A stretch of DNA of 64,000 bases from Muricea muricata (lineage: Eukaryota; Cnidaria; Anthozoa; Malacalcyonacea; Plexauridae), in NCBI GenBank assembly GCA_963855995.1, contig OY979731.1:2071001-2135000 (forward strand), written 5' to 3'. The position numbers were made by a program, and so were the translations under genes. This document shows, in pieces, positions 14,061 through 27,300 of the stretch. The notes beneath the pieces are model-generated. The model did not search any database, was not told the origin of the DNA, and was given only the letters and a program-made list of their open reading frames with translations. Position 1 is the stretch's first letter. The number at the start of each line of letters is the position of its first letter.

Positions 14061-14300
14061 TTACCACATACCAATCTAAAACACCAACTTTAAGGCTTCT
14101 TTTCTGTCAGGAATCCGCCTCGATCGCTCTCAAATCGTTCCACAAACGTGCTCTGGATGCACCCGAACAAGATCCGTCCTTAACAGCTTCTACAGAAGCG
14201 ATAATTTGTCCAAAAATAAACGAAATTTCTCCATAAACTTATCTAGGGTGTGACGAAGAATGGCGGCCGGCCGTTCGATACTACTCAGGCAATGCCCCCA
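14061..14300 (-). promoter_or_regulatory. ARF6: candidate ARF6 promoter / leader exon
   Basis: This is the most GC- and CpG-rich stretch upstream of ARF6, with GGCGGCCGGCC at about 14263-14273 and an ATTG|GTATGT donor on the minus strand near 14071. It is the best candidate for the transcription start and untranslated first exon. The evidence is composition and a single donor site only. Confidence 0.35.
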
Positions 14301-15369
14301 ATAGTCGGGCATGATCGTAATCAGGGTGTTCCAGGCCAGGTTGCTAGGTTAGCCTGCATAAAACATGTGCCCGCACGATGACGTCACAAACAGACTTTTC
14401 GAGGCTTTGAATATTGCTCTAATTTGAATATCACAGGTTGGCTAGTTATTAGGATGAACGCTAGGGCTATGTAAGATAATTGTATATGCCGATACAACAC
14501 AGCGGTTCATGTTGTAAAAAGTACTAAATTTTTGCCATTTTTAACCCACATTTCCCATGACAGCTCCGTCTTACTGTGGGAACTAGATCGACTGCCACTT
14601 ATATTTGGGGTTTAATTACAGGTTTCCCGCAATTACAGGAAATTTTCTTTCAAAAAGTCAATCATTGTCGAGGGAGGGGTCAATAATTACATAAGTTACA
14701 TGTCTTTAAAAGCTCTTTGTTTCTCTCTTTTGCTAATCCCGTCCCCCCCCCCCCACCAAATAAGCAAAGTCTTGTGAAAATAGGTATAAAAAAATAGAAG
14801 TCTTGCGAAGTCTGTGGTTTTGTATGTATTTGAAATAACACGTTTCTCGGTAAATAAAATGATTTGATCACGCATCACGAAAATACTACTGTACGACACT
14901 TTTACAATGACCTGCACGCCATGTTGAAAGAAAGCTTCCATAGGAATGTTTACAGGCGTAGCCGATGAAAACTGATGTAGCGGAAAGAACATTTGACTGA
15001 CAGTAATATTACTTTAAAATCATTTAGGTTGTGTACGGCTGATTGAATTAATTGCATTCAGAATGCACGCAAACGAATTTTAGCGTGGAATTTTGTCCTA
15101 ACCATAATTTATAATTGGTTAATTTCCATGTATGGGCTCATTAATGGCGATTTTAATGTCCCGACTAAGATTTCCACCAAACAGTCTCAGTTATTTTCGG
15201 GTTAAGAGGCGTTCTCTCAACATGGCGGACGCGCGGCCACAAAAGCTTCGAAAATTCCGAATTGAGTGAGAGCTCTGTTAGTATCTGCTCCGTGGCGCTT
15301 ACTAGAAAGTGGAAAACCATTAAATATATTGAAATGTCTAAAGCGAAACTTTAAAATTCAACAAGTCCC
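14301..15369. other. region between ARF6 promoter candidate and SF3A2 stop
   Basis: No exon recognised. It includes a C-run at about 14743-14755, an ATGGCGGAC motif at about 15222-15230, and the presumed 3' UTR of SF3A2 immediately left of 15370. Short ORFs here are not supported by any family signal. Confidence 0.4.
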
Positions 15370-18300
15370 TTATCTTGCTGCAAAAGGATTCAGCGGATTC
15401 TCCGAAGGCACATTCCGCGGCGGTGGGGGGATTAAACTCGGCAGGCGAGGAGGTCCCCCCGGTGGTCCACCTGGTGGACCTTGCTGGGCTCCGGGTGGGC
15501 CTGTAGGTGGGTTAAATCCCGGAGGAGGTGGGGGTCTTGGTTGAGACGGACCAGGAGGGTTGTTCGAGACCCCGGGAGGTGGGGGCGGTGCTCCTGAGGG
15601 CGGGTTAGGACGACGTGGGTTCCGAGATTGTTGTTTCATTTGTTGCATGAGCTGTTGTTGGTGGGCTGAGATCTTGAAATGCATTTGGAAGAAAAACTGG
15701 TGGGAAAATACAAAGATCCAATGTTACTACAGAAGGAAACTTAAACTAAACTAACTTTATTTATACTGGATAGCTCTATCAGTTCTAAACTGTTCTTCCT
15801 AGAGGTCGAGTAAGGATCATCTCTTATTGATCCACTGTTACAGGAGAAAACCTAAACTAAACTAACTTTATTTATACTACATAGCTCTATCAGTTCTAAA
15901 CTGTTCTTCCAAGAGTTCCAGTAAGGATCATCTCTTAACGATTCAATGTTACTACAGGGAGAAACCAAAACTAAACTAACTTTATTTACACGGGATAGCT
16001 CGATCAGTTCTAAACTGTTCTTTCTAGAGGTCCAGTAAAAGTCATCTCATCAAATTATCAACAAAAAGATACCTGTTTTGTGTTCGCGTTCCAATGTGTC
16101 CAAAATTTCCCGTCACTTTTGTCAATTTCTCGACTTGGAATCTAATAACAAACAATTTTCAAAGGTTCTCATCCATAAGCGAAAGAAGAAACATATTACC
16201 GTAGCTCTTTAAGAAGTATTGTTTGTCACCTTGAATGAGACGGTTTCATAAGGTTCTGCTGCAAAAAGCAAGTACTGCCACGCTCTGTCTGGGGGTTCAA
16301 TTCGCTGTTCATACGCTGACATAAAACGATGGCGTGGTGTGAGTCCTTCTGCAATCTCTGGATAATCAATCTGGACAACAGAAAGAATGGATTTCATAGC
16401 AAGCTATGTTAGAAAGGTACAGTCTTTTGTTGTGGTGTTACTCTGAGTTCATTTCCACACCGGGCAAGCTGAAAAATATGTCTGATCACGGTGGGAATCG
16501 AACCTACGACCTTTGGAATGCTAGCCCAACGCTCTGCCAATATCTAGTTCGTGACAAAACAAGGCTGTAACAATATTGTTATATCATGACTGTATCAGTC
16601 TTGTTAGAACAACCTTGTAACAAGTCTGATAGTCTGTCGAGTTTGTTACAAGTTGTTAACAGCTTGTTCCAAACTTGTTCCAACAACGTGGAACAAACAG
16701 TGTGAAGACAGCTTGGGAATAGACTTCCTTGTTATAACTTGTTTTTCGCAGGCTTGTTATAACTTGTTTTTTGCAGGCTTGTTATAACTTGTTTTTTGCA
16801 GGCTTGTTATAACTTGTTTTTTTGCAGGCTTGTTATAACTTGTTTTTTGCAGGCTTGTTATAACTTGTTTTTTGCAGGTTTGTTATAACTTGCTTCTTTG
16901 CAGGCTTGTTAAAAACTTGTTTATTTGCAGGTTTGTTGAAACTTGTTTTTTTGCAGACTTGTTATAACTTGTTTTTTTGCGTGTTTGTTATAACTTGTTT
17001 TTTGCAGGCTTGTAAAAACTTTTTTTGCAGGCTTGTTATGCCTTGTCCGTTTTTTACGCGTGCTAATTTTCCTACCTGGAAGAGTAAACTGTGCTGACCG
17101 GATCCTGGTTCTCGTTGTTTTGTTACTGAAAGAGAGCAATGAACTTTGGTTATTTTAAGGGAAATAGCAACAAAAATTTAATTCGTCTCATTTAAAAGAG
17201 ACCAACAACTAACATATAGAAGACTATTGCAAAATTTTTACATATGTTTCATTTCGGGAGATATTCTTACCTAAATCAACCAACTGTCCGCCATCTTGGA
17301 TAAATTTTTAACCTCGTTAACAATGTTTTGGTGACGTCACAACAGGGATGAGCCATTTGAAGCTACTTCTAAATACCTATTGTGACGTATCATGCATACC
17401 CACAAATATCTAAGATGGCGAAGAACATAATATTTCCATTCAAAATATCTCATCAAGTAAGGCAGGTATCAAAATTCTGTAATAGACTTCGATAGATCGT
17501 TTTGGAGACTCAAATAGGACAATAAAAAATTTTGTTGCTGTTTCCCTTAAAACATTTTGTGTACACAGTCAAAGACTTGTTGCAAGTTGTCCGCTTTACA
17601 GCCTTGTTACAACTTGTCAAATAGCTGCAACAAGCTTGTTAATTTCATCAAGTTGCAACAAGTCTGTTAAAATCAGGCTTACTACAACTACAGACTTGCT
17701 ACAACTTGTTGAAACAACTTGCACCAAGCTTGTGGATAACAAATTTTGACAATCAACTCGCAACAAGTCTGTTCACAACTTGCAACAGACTTGCCGTTAA
17801 CAAGCTGTCGCAAGGCATGCAAACACATCCTGACGTCGGCTTGTTGATTAAGCTTGTTGCAAGATGCTAATATTAATAGCTTGTTTCGAACTTTAACAGT
17901 ACAAACGCAACTTGTAAAACAAATTTCTTTTAAAGCGAACACTCAAACTTCCAACCTTTGTAACCAGGTCTTCCAATTTTGACAAATTTCTTTAGGGACA
18001 CTCGAGGCTTCTCCTATAATGAGAGAGTGTCACTCAGCGTCAAGACACGTGATAGATTCATGACAAAGCAAAGATTGTATTCCAACAAGTTGTGTTCACG
18101 GTGCATGTCCCATCTTTGTGACAAGGTTATTGGAAGAACCTTGTAACAAGTCTAATATTCCCATCAAACTAATGAAAATATAGACTTGTTTCAAGGTTCT
18201 CCTAACAACTCTGATACAGACCTGTTGTTTATACAGCATTATCATCAATGATTATCGCCACTGATGCTGTTGAAAGCATTTTGTTGTCACATTCAGCGTG

Positions 18301-21300
18301 TTTACTCCTCCCCCCCCCCCCCAACCCCGAAAAGTCGATAGTTTCATAGCATTGCCGTTTTTGTTTAAAGTATGTCAATGAAAAATCTTGGAATATATTC
18401 TAAGTGAGGTTACAGGGTTCCAAAGTAAAGCGCATGTTTGCATGGTGAATATCAATCAAAGAATACTTTTGTGGAAAGATAAATAAATCTACTAAGTTTG
18501 TGTATAAACCTACTAAGTTTACACATAAATCTACTAGTCTTACATATAAAAAGGTTATGTCAACTTATAACAAGTTTCTGGGAAATTTTCTTTAAATTGT
18601 AGAATAATCCATACAGGGTTGGAATGTTTCAAACCCAGGGGGTATTTTCGAACACATTAAAAGTGGGTTGCGCACGAAATTTTGATGCTTAAAAGTAATT
18701 TCGAGTTGGTAGGTAAAAAATACGTTGGTTGTTGTGTTGCGATCGTATATTTTTCTCAATAAGAATCATTTTTCCAAAGAAAAGTTCTAATTTTAATTAC
18801 ATGTCCTTTGGGAGTTGTTTGCAAATTAGGTGAATGCATAAATTCAGCATGCACAAAGCTGATTTACCTAAAAACATTTAAGTTCGCACGATGTTTTGAA
18901 CGACTTGGACTCTAGCAAATTTTCTGAAATTTTGTCCAGCAATACACCACCCGACAAATCTTCCACCTACCAAGTCAAAATAGCATTTAAGTTTGCGCGC
19001 AGGGCATATTGAACTTGTCCTAAAAGACACAACACTCCCGGTATTTTAAATTTCTGTTTATTCTACATTATAAGTACAAAAACAATCTATTTCAATATAA
19101 AAAACTTCGTACACTGAGGCGCTTCCAGAAACAGAGAGCGATTTCAGATTTGTCATTTTGATACACCCTGTATATAATATATACGCTTGATTACTATCAG
19201 AGATAAGAAATTAAAGAACAGGGGCCGGTTGTATCAAAGGCGGTCAGCTTAAACGGTGGATATGAGAAATTTAATAATCACTTTTACACCTATAGTACTG
19301 AACAGAAATTATGAGTTTAATAGAATAAATATTTAGTTTTATGTATAATTGTTCTTCTCAGGTCAAATAACTTTAGCTGGTTTGTTTATGCAACATGCAA
19401 ACTTGTTTTATATTTTTGACTTATCCACCGTTTAAGCTAAACACCTTTGATACAACCGGCCCGAGTACTCTTATCGCGGTTGTATTAAAGTGCTGTCATT
19501 TCATTAATTTATTTACAGTCCGTGCGATGCTGAGTCAACGGCTAAATAATGTATTATTTAAACTGTTATCATTTTCTAAGCCTTCGTGCGGGAATAATTG
19601 CATTTTTCAGTCCATGCAAAAGGAATCAAACCGGTTCCTGTAAATATTTCCAACATCACGACAATGTACAATGTTTGAATACAGACTTTTGATCGTTCCC
19701 TTCAACTGTCGCATCATTGTTCTGTTGTTTCTCTTCTTCAGTATCGTCATCCTCACTCAAAGCTTCAGGACTCCGATGTATTATTATAGTTAGTTTACAA
19801 TCCTTATCATCAACATCATCATTTGCAATTTCAAAACTTTGATCATTTTCGACTGTCAAGTCATTATTCTGTTGTATCGAAGGTTTCTCTTCAGAATCTG
19901 CACTATCCTCATCCTCAGCCAAAGCTTCAGGATTCCGATCTATTATTACAGTTAGTTTACAATCTTTATCATCAACATCATCATCATTTGCAATTTCAAA
20001 ACTTTGATCATTTTCGACTGTCAAGTCATTATTCTGTTGTATCGAAGGTTGGACTTCAGAATCTGCACTATCCTCATCCTCAATCAAAGCTTCAGGATTC
20101 CGATCTATTATTACAGTTAGTTTACAATCTTTATCATCAACATCATCATCATTTGCAATTTCAAAACTTTGATCATTTTCGACTGTCAAGTCATTATTCT
20201 GTTGTATCGAAGGTTGGACTTCAGAATCTGCACTATCCTCATCCTCAATCAAAGCTTCAGGATTCCGATCTATTATTACAGTTAGTTTACAATCTTTATC
20301 ATCAACATCATCATCATTTGCAATTTCAAAACTTTGATCATTTTCGACTGTCAAGTCATTATTCTGTTGTATTGAAGGTTTCTCTTCAGAATCTGCACTA
20401 CCCTTATCCTCAGCCAAATCTTCAGGATTCCGATGTACTATTACAGTTAGTTGACTATCTTCACCTTCAACATTATCATGCGCATTTTTAAAATTTTGAT
20501 CTTTTTCTTCAACTGTGACTTCATCATTCTGTTGTATCAATGGTTGGTCTTCAGAATCTTCAATATCGTCATCCTCAGCCAAAGCTTCAGGATTCCGATG
20601 TACTATTACAGTTAGTTTACAATCTTTATCACCAACATCATCATTCGCAATTTCAAAACTTTGATCTTGTTTTTCACCCGTGACTTCATCATTCTGCTGT
20701 ATCACAGGTTGGTCTTCAGAATCTTCAATATCGTCATATTCAGCCGAATATTCAGGATTGCGATGTACTGTTACATTTAATGGACAATCTTGACCTTCAA
20801 CCTTACCATGCAAATTTTCAAAATTTTGTTCACTTTTTTCAGCAGTGACTTCAGCATTCTGTTGTATCACAGGTTGGTCTTCAGAATCTTCAACATCGTC
20901 ATCCTCAGCCGAAGATTCAGGATTGCGATGTACTATTACATTCAGTTGAATAACATCACCTTCAACATTATCATGCGTATTTTCATAATTTTTATCATTG
21001 CCTTCAACTACCACGTCATTATTCTGTTGTATCAAAGGTTGGTCTTCAGAATATTCAATATCCTCATCCTCAGCCAAAGCTTTAGGATTCTGATGTACTA
21101 TTACATTTAGTTGACTATCTTCACCTTCAACATTATCATTTGAATTTTCATGAGTTCGATAATTGTCTTCAACCGTGGCTTCATCATTCTGCTGTATCAA
21201 AGGTTGGCCTTCAGAATATTCAATATCGTCATCCTCAGCCAAAGCTTTAGGATTCCGATGTACTATTACATTTAGTTGACTATCTTCACCTTCAACATTA

Positions 21301-24300
21301 TCATTTGAATTTTCATGAGTTCGATAATTGTCTTCAACCGTGGCTTCATCATTCTGTTGTATCAAAGGTTTGTCTTCAGAATCTTGTGCATTTTCAGAAT
21401 TCTGATCACTTTCATCAGTTGTTCGGACAGGTCCAATTTCATGATTGTCAGAACAATCTATACCAAACATTATATCAAAATCTTTAGAATCTTCACTAAT
21501 TTCATCATCTGACGTGGCAAGAATACAGTTTGGAATCAGTTCTTTTGACAATTTATCCAACCAATCTCTAGCTGCGTTTTCAGGACCCTGATATTTCGGC
21601 TCTATTATCAACACTGTCCGAGCGATATGTTCAAAATGTTCAGAATCTTTAATACTTTCATCAACCGACGTGGAGTGTTCGGTCATCACGTCATCATCCT
21701 GTTGTCTTACAGGCACTGTCCGAGATGGTATTTTTGTTCGTACGAGATGTTCGCAAATTAATTCATTCACTATATATTTTATGTTTAGCTTCAAATTTTC
21801 ATTCTTCGCTTTCGTTTTGGCTTCGCTCGTTTTCAACGCTACCATGTTGAATATGTGCGGCATAACACCGAGACTCGCAGTTGTCACAACTTGGACTAAA
21901 CCAGTAACATTGAGTTCATTCAACATATTGATAAGCGCTAGGATGCCCAACGAAAAAGCAATGGCCCACAACATTTTTAATACAAAATAAAATAAGTTCG
22001 TATCATAGGGTAAGAGTTTTTTTCTGATTTTATCATAAAGCTCTCGGGACACAACGGGCAACACTTTTTCGCTTGGTTTGGGATGTCTGTTTGGTATGCA
22101 GCCATTATTAATGTTCTGTGCCTCTCGACATGTTTCGTAAATGAGCTGTTTTAACACAAAGTATTCCTCTTCCATAGTCTTCCAGTAAGTGGAACAATAG
22201 AATGTTAGGACTGAAAAAAATGCGATATAAGGAATGAAGTAAACGAGATTTAGAAACAATCCTAACAGGAATGACACTATCGAGTTTGCTATTATCAGTG
22301 CAAAAATTAAAGACAACAAGCAAAAGCCAACTATGATGAAAAAACATAGAATTTTTTTTCTTACGTTGTCATCGTGATATTCCAAATCATACATCACAAA
22401 CAAAAAGTTAACGCACAAAAAAAAAGGTGAGAAAGGTAACGCACATATAATCCAACAGAACGTAATGGAAACATACATAAAACAAATCAACAATACAAGA
22501 ACATAGTAGAAACATAATGCTAAAGTTTTGAGTATACGATTTCTGAACTGTCCAGTTACATGTCCGGCAGAATCTTTACAACCGTAGTACACAGTTATAC
22601 TTACTAATCTCCAAACGCTTGGGTCAAAAAGCAACCCTATGAATTTAACTAAGAATTCAAACGGTCCGTTCTCCGAAAGAACGTCAAGGTTGCGTGGCTC
22701 TTTCATTCTATTTAGAATTAGAGACGAGTTTGTAATGTTAGGCCTGAAGAGATTGGAAACTAAAAAGGATAGTCCCCAAAAAACAAAAACAGGTGTGAAG
22801 ATAATAAATACAACACTTCGTTCTTTGTTTATCGACCACGCAAAGTACCAGAAATATGAAAAGACGACTACTAATACAAGTCTGCGGGAAAAGGAAACAA
22901 CTTGACCGTTTGGATCCCAGATAACTTTAACGAGAATAGAAGATGGCGACATCATGCTTTCCTCCAGTTTGTAATACTCAGGATATTTCAAGTTGAACTC
23001 AGTACGAGACTGAAACACTGACAGCACCCAAGCGAGACAGAAAAAAGCAAAACTAGACATGAGTATACATGTTACAATCCAAGGCACATTACTTCCGAGA
23101 AGAAAAGAATTTCCCTTAGGACATTTATAATTGAACTTGGAACTCAAACTGGATTTTGTCATGTGACAGCAAGTTTGCTTTACTTTTCCAGATGAAGTTT
23201 CTTTAAACGAAGAGCAAACGTGGTAGTTTATTGCCAGGTTTACACTGTCAACAATATGTTGTGTACTCTCGAGTACAAAATCTGACGCATTCTTTCTCCT
23301 TTCAATGCAATCGTTTTGGCTCCCATTTACATTCAGTTTAAAGTTTCTTATGCCAGCTTTCAAAGTCCATGGAAAATATCTGAATTGCGACCTTTCTAGT
23401 GCGTAGAGAATCTCTCGACCGATGGGACTCGATAATAAAACATTAAAATCCGAGAAAAGCTCTCCCTCGTGACTACCGTTGGAGAATGAGATATGGATAA
23501 CCACTACATTAACGAGATTACTGTTAAAAAGTTCAATTACTTCTGAAACTTCATTTTCTTTCATCTCCAGTACGCAATCTTTGGACACAGGAATCGTCGT
23601 AGACGGCAAAGTGGACAACGTAGTGTTTATGTCGAGTTCATCTCCGTCATGTGATGTGTCGTTATTGAAATGTGCAGACACGATGGTTGATAACAAACCA
23701 CAGTAGAAAAGCAGTAAGAACATATTGACTTGAATAAACTCTCTTCACAATGAACACCGATTGGTTTTAACGCAGCAGACAGAACGGATATCATTAGCCA
23801 CTTTGTTGATCGGTTTTATAAAGAAGCCACCTGAGTGATTTACATACAACTCTAAAGCGCTTGATTATATCAAAGTTTCAAGTTACCCAAGACAAAAATA
23901 TGCAAGCCTGCGCATTTTGTTCAGACCAAACACGACTAAAAAGAACTTAAATTTGATAGCAAAGTCAATGGATCCAAAATCAATGACGCATATGGTCACT
24001 GAAGTTTATCAGAACTATATAACATGAACGTGCATTTTTGTAATTCGTCTACAATATAAGAAAAGATGAATCAGACGTCTTATAGTTAGAGGAAATATCT
24101 ATAGAGCAGCAAATATAAACACTTGAAATATTGGGCAGCATTAACAAAGTGTTGATCGACCTTTCCAGTGCATGCAGTTATATAGTGTATATTTAGCGCC
24201 AAGATTAAATTTCTAGCGTTTAAATTTGGTTTGTAACCGACCATTGATTATGTGGGTCACAGAAGCCCAAGAATCAATTTATCACGGAGTTCGTTTTCGA

Positions 24301-27300
24301 AAACATTCACAGTTTTAAGTGACCTTTTGAACCCGAAATGACACACAGGAAGAATAAAAATTTTCAAGTCAAACGAAATATTGCACGAATCAGTGAGTAC
24401 TTCGAATTTTCGATGAAATATCAGCACAGTGGAAGCTCCGAAAATTCACAACATGGTTAATTTTAATTTCTAAAACCGTTACTAAACCATGGAACTATAA
24501 AGCTTCTCACGCGGACTGATTATATGATCCTGCTTACCCGGGATTAAATGCAGCGTAAAATGATCTTGAGGCGTTGAAATTAGTCATTTTATAAGGCGGA
24601 ACAAGCAAATACAAAACAATATCAACCCCGAACAACATTTTGATTGTTTTAATGAGTCGAAGTTTCGACTAAATTGTAGTCATCATCAGGACTGTCGAAA
24701 TGTTGTTCGGAGTTACTATTCTTTTGTATTTCATTAAAATACTGGGTGGCTGTCGTAATTATTGAACAACCAAAGTTAGAATGCTTTCAGTATCGATCAA
24801 TAAAAAAGAAACATTTTACAAAAATTACTGCCCAACACCATTTTGCCTATTTCAAAAAAATAAATAAATCACCTAAATAAACTATCAGACATATTCCCAC
24901 AAAATAGTTTTCCAAAAAATAAACTAATTCATTTTTGATAACGACTTTTGAAGTTTATACTACACTATGGCTACAAGAAACAACAAAAATATTCTCTTAC
25001 TGGTTGAGGTTGCGCTGGGGCATCCTTGGCCTCTTTGGCAGCTCTCCTTGCCCTAAAAAATATTATCGAACAACATTCATGTCAGAAATTTTCAATGTTT
25101 TTTACTGTCACTCAGATGTTGTCTAATATAGAGCCTTTGCATGCATTAGGACACACTGGGCAACTGGAGAACAAATATATATTTGTATAAATTTTTTCAA
25201 CTGATTTAAATTTTGAAAAAAAATGTTGAAATATTAACTATCAGATAGACCTTATTTTTCATTTGTTGGCTTTAAGCCAGCCATATAGGCCTTTAACGTT
25301 AATGCTTGCTTATCACTGTTAGGGGAGGCAACTGGGGGCATTATGATGACAGTGCAAGTGGTCCATTGACTGCATCATGTTTGATAGCCTAGAGCAGTTG
25401 GCATTCATTCTGAAGCAAGTCTTTTTTGTCAGATACAGGGTTCGAATTAGCGAGGAAAAATTGATGTGCAAATTTTCTTTATGAGAATGTCGAGGAAAAT
25501 TTTGTTTTGTAAAGTGGAAACACTGACAAAATGGCAGCCGTTTCATTGTAAATTTTGTGAAATTTCTGAAGACATTCTACCTTTTTAAACATAAAAAAGC
25601 ATGCCTATATCTTCTTTTTTCACATAAAAAAATTATACCTAGACCTTGATTGTTACAAATTGCAAAATAAAAATTTGCACATCGTTTGGAAAAATGACGT
25701 GCAATTTTTACTATTTAGGTCTAAACGATGTGCAAATTGCACATTGCACACCGTTAATTCGAACCCTGGTCAGACATCATATTTACTTACAAATTTTGTT
25801 GGTGTTTCTTCCCCTGTGTGTGAGCTAAGTAACTTCCCTGTGTGAAGAAATATAACACTCAATTACAACAAGTGTGTGCAAAGTACTTATGCTTCGATTC
25901 AAAAAGAGTTTGAAAGCTGCAAAATTTGGGCAACGTTCACATCTGTGGTTCTCGTTTGTTATGAGTGGAACAAATGCCAAGAAGAGAGTGTAACCTACAT
26001 TTAAAGAAGGGGAAATCACGTTTGGTAAAACATGTAACCTTAGCAAACAATAGACGATCTGCATGATAGATAAACATTATATCCAGGCAAGAAGAACAAA
26101 ATCTTTTACTGCAGCAAGAGAGAAGATGCTAAGATTAGTAGAATTACAAAGTTTGGTTGCGACATGTTGTAAAATATGCAAAATATAGCCTTGCAAAGTT
26201 GGCAAATTTTGCCTATATTTGTATTACGCGCAGAAGCAATTTCAGCTCAAAAATGGTAACTTTTTCCGCACGTAATACAAACGTATACAAAATTTGCAGG
26301 GCTATGTATTTTCCGTATTTTACAACAGTTGGCCACTAAACTATGCAATTCTACTAATTTTAAGACGCTCTTTCTAACTGTAGTAAAAGATTTCCTCCTT
26401 CCTGCCTAGTTCGACCTTTGGTCTGTTATGCAAATTGTCCATTACCACTGACAATCGTTATGGCTAATGACACTGCCTAGAAGCAACGCATATCAAGTAT
26501 GATTCATCCTGCTCTAAAGAGAGATGATAATAGCTACTGATGTCGTTCTTCGACATCAAAAAATATTCTTTACACAAATCTGCCCCAGATAAACTGAGCT
26601 AGCCCATTTCCTAAATGGCCCATAATAAACATAAATAAATGCAGCAGTAATGGAACATTACCTCATTGTTGTGTAGTGTCAAACATAATTTACATTCATA
26701 AGAACCAAGATGATTTTTCATGAAATATGGATCCTGTTGGAAGAATAATGAACAAAGTTAACTAAGTGTGTTATAGTCAAGAAACTTTACCCAGTACGCG
26801 GCATAACATTTCTCCATATGAGCAGAACAAAATTATTTGACTTGGCAAAATGTTCTCTCACTATTAACCAAGCTAACTTCTGCCCATATGAATCCAAAAT
26901 TGAAATGTCTGTCCAGAATGCAAAAGTGCCAGTATACCAGCATGCAGACTGGGGTAATACCAAAGAAGGACATAGGCCTCACTGGAAGGTAGGCCACTTT
27001 GGCGGAAGATCTTTCGCTGGAGGCTTCTTTGTAAATGTTCAAATGCGACGGGATAATGTAGTACAATTTTTTAGAAACTAGCAATGCAGTGGAATATTGC
27101 GCATGCATGTTCCAACGCAGAGCTTCCCCTTTCAGCGGGCACCACCTGCCACCTAGTGGTGACATTGAAACTGTAATGAGGTAAAAATGATTGTAATTGA
27201 TTGAATTGAATGGGGTCTTTCAAAATACTCTACAAGCCTAAACGTCCTGCAAGTATTCTATTGTCGTAGTGGCAACCAAAGAACTGGTGGAAACCTGTGC

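Noticed and set aside
15266..15754. Plus-strand Gly-rich ORFs
   Set aside because: Antisense of the Pro/Gly-rich last exon of SF3A2.
16480..16555. Functional tRNA-Ala gene
   Set aside because: The acceptor arms do not pair properly and a SINE-type tail follows.
19823..20491. 222-codon plus-strand frame with His/Gln repeats
   Set aside because: It is the antisense shadow of the coding repeat tail of the minus-strand membrane protein; it has no start context or homology of its own.
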